Source: Dacryopinax spathularia
Lineage: Eukaryota > Basidiomycota > Dacrymycetes > Dacrymycetales > Dacrymycetaceae
Assembly: GCA_037974965.1 (NCBI GenBank)
Contig: JBBPFI010000014.1
Location: forward strand, 930,001-994,000
Length of the DNA: 64,000 nucleotides
Reading direction: 5' to 3'
Shown: positions 57,006 to 64,000 of the stretch, in pieces
Position numbering within the stretch: the stretch's first letter is position 1
Layout: each line of letters begins with the position of its first letter
Position numbers and translations under genes: made by a program
Notes under the pieces: generated by a model
Database searches by the model: none
Told to the model about the DNA's origin: nothing
Seen by the model: the letters and a program-made list of their open reading frames with translations, nothing else

Positions 57006-57885
57006 CTTTCGTTCCTTCTCACCTCAGCAGAGCAGGGAGGTCGAGACAGGAGAAGTTCAAGGCGCCAGGGGAGGGAGAAGATGGGGAGGGAGAGGGGAGG
57101 AGGAGGTAAGGTAGACGGTCACTAGAGACGCGCAAGGGTCCAAGTTTAGTATAGATAAGTAGTAGTTCTTACTGATTTAATACAAAATGTAATGATTTTA
57201 AACCCCGATATTTGTTCTAAGAGGGATATGACTAATGCTTAAGGCACTAGTTCTGATTACCTAAGTCCGCGTCAAGGGAGGACCCTAGCGACGCGTTGAA
57301 AACCAATGTTGGCACAGCCGCTAGGCCACACGCGCCAAACACGAGGCCCTTAGCGACACTGCCAGCGCTAAGTCATCCTCCTCCTCGTCGTCCTCCTCCT
57401 CTCCACCACCGACGACGACGACCACGACGACCACCACCTCGACCACCACCACGACCACCACCTCGACCACCACCACCTCGACCACCTCGACCATCAAGCA
57501 AGAAGGCACCCGATTTACCCCAACCGACCTCTGTCAAGAGGTCAGCCAAGGTAAATCGGGCTCGACAACAGCAAGAACTCAAGACGTTCTATTCGTGTTA
57601 TTCGCCCGTGTCTTTACCTACCAGAACTGTCGACAGCGACCGCCTACTACCTGCCTAGCATACTGGACCGTTGATCTCTCTTGAGAGGTCAGCGTGCACC
57701 TTTAGCTGGCTTAGGGAACAGGTTCTCGGTCGTCCCCATAATCCCCTCTTTACTTTGATCTCTGCTCTACTGGCGACTTAACTTTACTTCTCTTCCTCAA
57801 GAACCGTGTTGTGAGGAGCTCAGAGTGAGGCGAAAGGTACGTCAAGCAGTTCGCACACGTTTTGACCGCGCTAACTTGAGTTTAG
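57006..57885. other. Nitrilase upstream region and subterminal part of the CACTA element
   Basis: 57006-57119 is nitrilase upstream DNA. 57120 onward is AT-richer element DNA. A CGA/CCA microsatellite (57360-57490) creates false Gly/Arg- and Pro-rich frames. Confidence 0.5.
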
Positions 57886-59920
57886 ATGACGTTCGCAACT
57901 TGGGAGACGGGCTTTCGCCACGCTCCCCGCGTTCCCCGACCTGCTTCTCGTGCAGAGGCAGGAGCTGGCGGATCAAGCTGCGATACGAAGGAGAAGGGTA
58001 AGGAGAGGGGCCCAGGTGAGTTTTGTAACAATCGTATTCATATCTAAGCTAATCTATACTACAGAAGTCAACCACGAGGGAACGGTCGGACAGGGACACC
58101 TCAACCTGTACGAGCATGAGCTCAAGTACGGTATGAGGTACCACGACCTCCCCAGTCTGTTCAAGAGACGTCGAGATGGGCGGCACTATGCTCCCTTCTC
58201 CGTCGATCAGATGGGTAACGCCCTCCTGGAAGGTGCCACCGACCGTTGGGACAAAATGTCCAACCAGGAGCGAAGAACGGCCTGGCTCGAACTCAAGGCC
58301 CGATACGACGCCTACAGCCGAGGCGAAGGCGAAGAAGAGGTCGAGTTCGACCTCGACGACTACTCCCGCTGCCTGTGGGCACGGAGTCGACACGACTTCA
58401 CCGTCTTCGCCCAGAAGTACGACCCCCGTTACCCCTACCGCCCGTACTGCCCCGGACCCCCTCCAGACCCGGAGAACAGCATGGTCTGGTGGGCGCCGTG
58501 TCGTTTAACCACCTGCCAACCGTGGTATCTCCCCGAGGATCGTGGTCCGCCTCTGCCAGTTGGAGAAGTCGTCCGCCGTTACATTGGGTGGAACGACATG
58601 CGGTACTACGACCTCAAACGCGTGTACGACGACAACCGGCCATTCCTCCACAACCCGATCTGGTCCGCCCTCCTCATGGCGGCCCACACTCACTTTTTCG
58701 AGCGCGCCGTCATCCTCCTCAACCAGTTCCCCGCCAACGACGACCTCAAGCAGCGCTATGGAAGCCTGCACGAGACCTGGGCCGGCAGCTTCACCCAGGA
58801 GCGAATCGACCTCCTCACCCCGATGCCGTTCGAGACGATTCGCTTCGTCTGGCTTCGAGCCCAAGCAAAGGTCCGGGCACTTCATGGCATCGTCAACCTG
58901 CTCGAGGTCAAGGTGAAACGGCAGCCGCCTTTCACCATCGAGCAATTACCCAGCGTTCACAACTACGTGGGTGTGCGAGCAGACGGACTCCCTGAAGACA
59001 TCAGGGAGTTGTTCTTCCAGGAAGGGGTCGCCGTACTCAAACCCTTCCGTCGTCCCAACCTCACGCCATGGGAGCATCAAGAGGCACCCTTCAAGGACGA
59101 GAACCTCACCAAGCAGTGGGTTGTCGAGAAGAGGGACGAGTTGTACAACGCCTACCGAGCAGCTGGTGGTTCTTACCTGGACCACAGGAAGAACCTCATC
59201 GACCCCAATGCCAAATCCCACGACGAAGCCCGCCAATCGAGTCTCTCCAGCAAAGAGAAGCGGGGCAAGATCAAGGAGCGCAAGAAGGAGGCATTGAAGA
59301 AGCTGGAGGGCTCGTTCGAGATCTTCGAGGGCGACAACGAGCTCGCCAAATCCGTCATCGAGCGGAAAGCCGCTTACGACTCTGTGCGGACGAGGGTCCA
59401 CAAGATCAACGACCCCAATCCTGACATAGTCGGCGGCATCCTCAACGCCAATAGTCGCTATGGTGTTGCTCGCCAAGGCGAACTACCCGACGGCATCGAT
59501 TGGGACGGCAAGCGGGAGGCGGAGCTCATCGAGAGGCTCAAGCAGGAGCAAGAGCCGCTCTTCCGTGATGAGACTCCTCTCCCTGGCGGCAAACGACCTG
59601 GGGACGAGTTGGAGAGCGAAAGGCGCGTTCGGGCGCGTCTCTCTCCCTCTCCCTCCCCCTTCTTCCCCAAGCACACTCCCGACTTGCCTCGTGCATCCGA
59701 GGAGCCGCTCTTCAGGGACGACACGCCCGTCCCTCCCGCCTTCCCAACCGCTCCCAGCAAGCCTGGGCGCGTGTTGAACTTTAAGGAGCATCGGGCGGAG
59801 ATTATGGCAAGGCTGAGAGAGAAGCGGCTAGAGAAGGAGAACGGAAAGGGGAAGGAGAGGGAGAAAGAGGAGAAGAACGTGAAGGAGGATGAGGAGGATG
59901 ATGGGATAATAGTACTTTAG
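57886..59920 (+). CDS. Unknown 640-residue protein within the CACTA element
   Basis: Two exons: 57886-58015 (MTFATWETGFRHAPRVPRPA) and 58065-59920, joined so that the Glu before VNHEGTVGQGHLNLYEHE is split. The first half is rich in aromatic residues and Asp/Arg (YRPYCPGPPPDPENSMVWWA, RRYIGWNDMRYYDLKRVYDD, FLHNPIWSALLMAAHTHFFE). The second half is helical and charged (KEKRGKIKERKKEALKKLEG). Near the C-terminus a short motif, EEPLFRDDTPVPP, repeats an earlier QEPLFRDETPLPG. The last 50 residues are a Lys/Glu-rich run ending DDGIIVL. No known domain is visible. Gene bodies in this position in CACTA elements are often second transposition proteins (TnpA-like), but nothing in the sequence proves it. 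The stop TAG is directly followed by a GTGAGT donor. Confidence 0.65.
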
Positions 59921-60780
59921 GTGAGTTTGATTTATTTCGCTCATAATGACGTGCACTAACTACTTTACAGGTAGTTCCATTCTAATTAGTTCTCATTCTC
60001 TCTCCCCTGGCGCATCTTGTAGTCTTGGCGCCCTGTAGCGTACGTTCTTAATCCACTCCGTCCTCTGCAATGACCGTCCGCTGTCGTCCCTCTCTCCCTT
60101 TCTCTCTCGCTGCCTTTCCCTCTCTCCCCTTCTCTCATTCTCCCTTTCCCTCTTTCCCCTTCTCTCTCTGTCTCCCTTCCCTCTCTCCCTTTCCTTCTCT
60201 CTCTCTCCCTTTCCCAAAAGCAACCCGACCTCTTTCAAGAGGTCAGGAAGCTTGGGCTCGAGAGGGGGCTGCCAGTCCACGAAGCGATATAACCTTCGCA
60301 GACTGACAGCCCTCTTCGAAGGCTGTCCGAAGAGGGGAGGGTGATTGAGCGAATGTGCAGGCTCAGCAGCAGGCCCATTCGCTCGATAACTCTCCCTTCG
60401 TCGGCCAGCCTTCAATGTTATTGTTGGGACCCTAAGTCCTTCCAATACATTCCTCAGGGGCAAGGTGAGTGCGTCTTCCGATTATCTAATCTAATGTACT
60501 GACTTCTTCTCCGCAGTTCCTAGCCATCAGCTTCTTTACGAGAAGCACTACCCCGCATACCCAAACAGGTAACGCGGCAATGAAATTGGAGGCGCCGATG
60601 ACTTACCCTGTCTTCTCAGGTCCTCCGCACTCCGCCTTTCTCCATCCTCCGAACCACTTCGTCAGCCGGCACAAGCTCGGCAGTCAGGTAAGTGCCGGCA
60701 TTCCTTCCTTCTTCTCTATCGTCCTGACCGACTTCGCAGCAAGAACAGCAACAACAGCAACAGCAACAACTACTAGCAAG
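59921..60780. other. 3' UTR intron, pyrimidine tract and 5' leader introns
   Basis: An intron fits at 59921-59970, directly after the stop codon of the preceding gene. A CT-rich tract (about 60095-60215, CTCTCCCTTT-like repeats) follows. Further donor/acceptor pairs (for example 60465-60517 and 60689-60740) suggest a spliced leader of the next small gene. Confidence 0.45.
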
Positions 60781-61237
60781 ATGTTCGCCGCCGCCCGTCG
60801 CCCTATTGCCAACGCCGTTGGCCTTCGTTCGGCCCCTCGCCTGACTCGTATCGTGCCCACCACCGCTGTGGGCCGCGTTGCCAAGATCGGCATTCGTTTC
60901 GGGGACGGCGAGCCTGCCAAGCAGGCGATTAATCGCATGAGCCTTCGGGCTCATGCTTCTAAGGTAGGTTTCTCCTTTGGTGCGGGTTAACTTATTCACC
61001 TTGATCTAGATTGCCCTTCGTTGGGGCTCGGGGACCAACAAGGGCCTCAAAGCGCTCGGCGTCGCTCTTGTCGCCGTCTATGGCGCCTACCGTTTCATTT
61101 GCGCCGAGCTGGGGCGCCTGAACACCGCATTGCACGACTACGAGGATATCAGGGAGCGAGTCCCTCGTGTTTACGAGGATATCAAGGCGCTCGGGAGTGC
61201 GGTTTGGAAGTGGGGTAAGAAGATCCTCGGTAAATAA
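60781..61237 (+). CDS. Small membrane protein, 136 residues
   Basis: Two exons (60781-60963 and 61010-61237; the intron has a TTAAC word). The N-terminal 45 residues are Arg/Ala-rich without acids (MFAAARRPIANAVGLRSAPR), like a mitochondrial presequence. One likely membrane helix, LKALGVALVAVYGAYRFICA, sits in exon 2. It is followed by an amphipathic helix with acid/base alternation (YEDIRERVPRVYEDIKAL) and a basic end (WKWGKKILGK). No family is recognised. It lies inside the probable CACTA element, not in a setting expected for a host mitochondrial gene. Confidence 0.5.
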
Positions 61238-61997
61238 AGGGTTTCATTAGTATTGTAAGTCTTCTCAGCCTCGTTGGAAGCGTTTACTAATTACTGCTAC
61301 AGAGTCTAATTAGTTCCACAGCACCGCTCAGTCTCTTAAGTGTACGAATGGCTCCAGAATGGTGAATGATGTTCCCCTCTCGCTTTCCTCAGTCCCAGGC
61401 GTGTGCCTGGTGACTCTTTGATGATTTCGGGTTGTACTCGTGCGCTAAGGCGACGAGTACTTCTGCTTTACTTGGGAAGTCACCCGGACAAGCCCAAGAT
61501 CAAGAGGAGACGACGTTACTCGATGTGACAGATGTAGGCTCACTTGGGACCATTTTCTGGTGGGCCCAGGCGTGTTCTACGTCTGTCTCATCAGTTTCTT
61601 CCTCTTCCTCTTCCTATTCATCTTCATCATCTTCATCATCCTCGTCTTCTCCATCATCTTCCTCTTCCTCTTCGTCTCGCTCTTCTTCTTCCTTAGCTTC
61701 TCCTTCAGCTCGCTAATACCATGTCGCAGGGTGTACTACGCCAGGTAGGAACACTTCGAATTTCACCCCGTGAACTTTTCGAAGCATTCCTACAGGTGCA
61801 TATCCGCGCGTATCCAAGATCGTCAAGCTGGTTGCCAACAGCCGCACAACGGTAAGTACGCGAGCCTTCATGCGCTGGCCTGCACGCAACTGACTACGTT
61901 GCCCTGCGTAGCCATTGCAGAGTCGAGTTCGCCGGACTTTGGCGTACTTAAACGCTCCCTGCAGCTCGCTCTCTCCTCCAAGTCGCCAACCACCACC
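61238..61997. other. Spacer and possible leader exons
   Basis: TCTTCC microsatellite (61590-61690). Possible spliced leader segments (GT...AG pairs at about 61250-61301 and 61853-61910) lead to the next small gene. A GTG-started frame from 61770 joins across the second of these in frame, so the next protein could start further upstream. Confidence 0.35.
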
Positions 61998-62279
61998 ATG
62001 CAGTTTCCTGGCGCGTTTCAAGGCATCAAGAGCTTGTTCAAGGTAAGTAAAGTCTTCTTTTGGCATTCATTACTAACTCTACATAAGCTTATCTGGGGGC
62101 GCACCCCTTCGTTCGAAGCCCTGCTGCAATTCGCCAATCGGGCCCATAAGTTGATCGCGGCCATCAACCTTGTCCTCACTGGCCTGAAGACGATGAGGGG
62201 ACTGTTGAGGGAGTTGAGGGATGGAGGGGAAAGGGGGGGAAGGGGGAATGGGGGGGGAGAGGGAAATAACCATGTGTAA
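61998..62279 (+). CDS. Very small helical protein, 78 residues
   Basis: Two exons (61998-62042 and 62088-62279) around an intron with a perfect TACTAAC branch site. The protein reads MQFPGAFQGIKSLFK-LIWGR, then SFEALLQFANRAHKLIAAIN, LVLTGLKTMRGLLRELRDGG, and a Gly/Arg tail. It is mostly amphipathic helix and has no clear transmembrane span. The family is unknown. The start could lie upstream through a leader exon. Its layout (short spliced gene with an amphipathic helix) mirrors the 136-residue neighbour. Confidence 0.4.
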   Translation: MQFPGAFQGIKSLFKVSKVFFWHSLLTLHKLIWGRTPSFEALLQFANRAHKLIAAINLVLTGLKTMRGLLRELRDGGERGGRGNGGGEGNNHV

Positions 62280-62791
62280 CTGAGATTGCCTCAGTATAAT
62301 CTTTTCTAATGTTTTTGTGAGTTATCAACTCGTCGAACGCATTTCATTACTAACTACTTTCTTTAGACTCTCTAGCTACTTTTCTATCGACTCATAGCTC
62401 TAGGGGTCGTTTCCAAATGGTAATCACCGATTCCCTTTTTTTTCTTTGCACTTCGCAACAGTCCCTTGGGGCGGGGGATGAGCTCTTTCGGAGATTGGGC
62501 CGGAATGACCTCTGTCAAGAGGTCGTTCCTGCTCATCTCGATCGTTTTGCTCTCCTTCCAGTTGTTCTCCCCCATCTTCGGCTCCTCCTTCAGCTCCTCC
62601 TCCTTCTTCTCCTGCTGCTTCTGCTTCTGCTTCTTCTGCTTCTTCTGCTTCTTCTGCTTCTTCTGCTCCAGAATTCGCTCGCTCATACTCTTTCGCAGGG
62701 CTATATTCTTTTCAAGGGGACACGCGATCAAGGGATAACGCGATGCATTGGTCTAAGCTACGAGTAAGTTTTGTATCTATGTCTTTGTATT
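62280..62791. other. Spacer 3' of the transposase
   Basis: CTTCTG microsatellite at about 62590-62675, giving false poly-Leu and Ser/Ala frames. It lies between the small plus-strand gene and the transposase stop on the minus strand. Confidence 0.5.
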
Positions 62792-64000
62792 CTATTGATC
62801 ATCTTCCGCAGGCGCGCGAGCCAGTTCTTCGGCCGTATAAACGGGAAGATGCAAGCCGACTCGGTCGATTATGCAGAAGCGACCTCGGCAGTCAAGGACG
62901 CGCCCGACTACCGCCTTCACTTCGCACAAGTCCACGACTTGCATGCCGGCGAGCATCTTGAACGCCATTGCTGCGCCTGGTGGAGCCGCTTGGGTGTCTC
63001 GCTTGCAAGGCTTGATGCATGCGATCTGGTATTGCGTTCCGCCCAGCTGGATCACGATGATGTGCTGAAGCTGGCCATAGCACACATTTGGCAGACTCCC
63101 CTTGCGAGAGGAGTGCTCGTACTGCTCAAGGTAAGTCGCAGTTCATCCTGCAGAGAAACGTGCTTACCCTGATATAGGTCATATCGCGAAACTGTCGCGT
63201 ACCCACCATTTGGGCAGCGTGTACGGTATCCCCATGTCCGGGAACGCGTGCTTTGGCCCATTGTACGAGTTCGCCGCCTAGCAGGTCAGCCATGGCCTCA
63301 GGGACGATTCCCAAGTGATCTTGCAGGTGAGCCTTGAGCAGTCGTTTCATGACTGGGCTGATCTTCATTACAGACCTTGGGAAGAGCAACTTGTAGCTCT
63401 CGCCTTCGACATCGGCAACGTCTCCTGGTTCGGGCTTCAGCTCAGAGTACCTCAGTATGAGGTGCTTCCACTGAGCCCGCTCCAATAGACTACAATCGAT
63501 CCCTGGGTAAGGATTCTTTCTTGCTGTGACCGCGCGCTGAAGCATTCCGCAGAATCGCTCCATCGCGAACGACCAGGTAGTCCAGACCGGTCCGACCCAC
63601 TCGATGTAGTCCGCGACGTGCAAGAGTCCATGGATCGTGCCCGGACAGAGGGCCGCTCGCTCAGGACGTCTGCGGACGTACAAGCTCTCGTACTTAACGA
63701 CCCAGTCGGCCAACGCCTCACGGATCTTGGAGGAGAAGTTGGATGGATACGAGAAGTCGAGGCATTGATTGATGACGCGGACGAGCGTCGTCAAGTGTGA
63801 ATAGTACACCGGCCGTTCAAACCTGTTCCACAGCACAATGGGCGCTAACTGTGTGATCCAGATCATCCACGTCTCGGCAATCCACTCGTGTCGCTTGTCC
63901 AGCAAGTGCGGCACGCGTCTGCCAAACGCTCCTGGTATCGTCTGGCCGCCTTTTTCCACTTGGTCAGCGACAGCCGCCCAGACATCGGGAGGCAGCACGA
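62792..64000 (-). CDS. Tnp2-like (CACTA/Plavaka) transposase, 3' part
   Basis: The frame enters from beyond the window's right edge and runs leftward. It contains FERPVYYSHLTTLVRVINQC, LCPGTIHGLLHVADYIEWVG, and VGPVWTTWSFAMERFCGML, which match the Tnp2 C-terminal signature (LHxxxHLxxxIxxxGPxxxxWxFxxERxxG). The next part is AQWKHLILRYSEL, DTVHAAQMVGTRQFRDMTYI, an intron (about 63119-63168), CYGQLQHIIVIQLGG and DLCEVKAVVGRVLDCRGRF, where transposon copies in mushrooms have a similar 'QxHI... AVVGRV' block. The TAG stop is at 62792-62794. This enzyme cuts and joins the element's ends. The N-terminal two thirds, with the first catalytic Asp residues, are outside the window. Plus-strand frames over 62771-63172 are shadows. 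Confidence 0.8.

Larger units (their letters stand above)
57120..64000. mobile_element. Probable CACTA (Tnp2/Plavaka-like) DNA transposon, right end outside window
   Basis: The left edge is called at CACTAGAGACGCGCAAGGG (57120-57138), the CACTA start of this superfamily. A related subterminal word, CTAGCGACGCG, recurs at 57286. The diagnostic gene is the 3' part of a Tnp2-like transposase on the minus strand (62792 to beyond 64000). Between them are one 656-codon frame and two very small genes on the plus strand, plus pyrimidine-rich and microsatellite tracts. The opposite terminal repeat is outside the window, so the element's extent and the ownership of the plus-strand genes are inferred. 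Confidence 0.6.

Noticed and set aside
57296-57658. Pro/Arg-rich frame
   Set aside because: Caused by a CGA/CCA microsatellite; no splice or family support.
62417-62767. Poly-leucine frame
   Set aside because: Caused by a CTTCTG microsatellite.
62771-63172. Plus-strand frame joined to an upstream exon
   Set aside because: Overlaps the recognisable Tnp2 C-terminal exon on the minus strand, which explains the open frame better.

Overview
The window reads as nuclear DNA of an intron-rich basidiomycete fungus, most likely Agaricomycotina. Introns are short (about 45-70 bp) with GT-AG ends and CTAAC-type branch sites. There is a Helitron, a CACTA-type (Tnp2/Plavaka-like) transposon and F-box-like genes of a kind common in mushroom-forming fungi. 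The species cannot be named from the sequence. No rRNA, tRNA, CRISPR array or LTR retroelement was seen. All gene models come from reading frames and splice signals by eye; searches are still needed for family names.

Left housekeeping block (1-11.25 kb): a 5'-truncated mucin-like membrane protein, a lysine-rich WKF-domain nucleolar protein, a glutathione S-transferase-like gene (copy A), LSM5, and an iso-orotate decarboxylase-type amidohydrolase divergent from LSM5.

Accessory block (11.25-46.7 kb): an autonomous-type Helitron coding region (Rep plus Pif1-like helicase, now split); a RAD9 checkpoint clamp gene; a SKP1-like gene with an extra C-terminal tail; a 5.77 kb module bounded by inverted repeats of 1.16 and 1.6 kb, whose outer parts are a 21-bp minisatellite and whose 3.0 kb core holds two divergent genes; a dsRNA-binding protein with a degenerate RNase III-like region; several unrecognised intron-rich genes; an intron-rich PIF1 helicase; a Myb/Rap1-like gene; and two tandem F-box-like paralogues.

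Right housekeeping block (46.7-57.0 kb): a second glutathione S-transferase-like gene (copy B, paralogue of A, opposite strand), RRP36, the SAC1 phosphoinositide phosphatase, cytochrome bc1 subunit QCR9, mitochondrial ribosomal protein uS11m, and a nitrilase.

Right end (57.12 kb to window end): a probable CACTA element. It begins with CACTAG about 115 bp upstream of the nitrilase start and runs off the window. It holds one 656-codon frame, two tiny helical/membrane protein genes and the 3' part of a Tnp2-like transposase on the minus strand.

The main puzzles are the long-inverted-repeat module with its outward-facing gene pair, and the CACTA element with non-transposase cargo. The two GST paralogues bracket a 38 kb interval that includes the whole accessory block.
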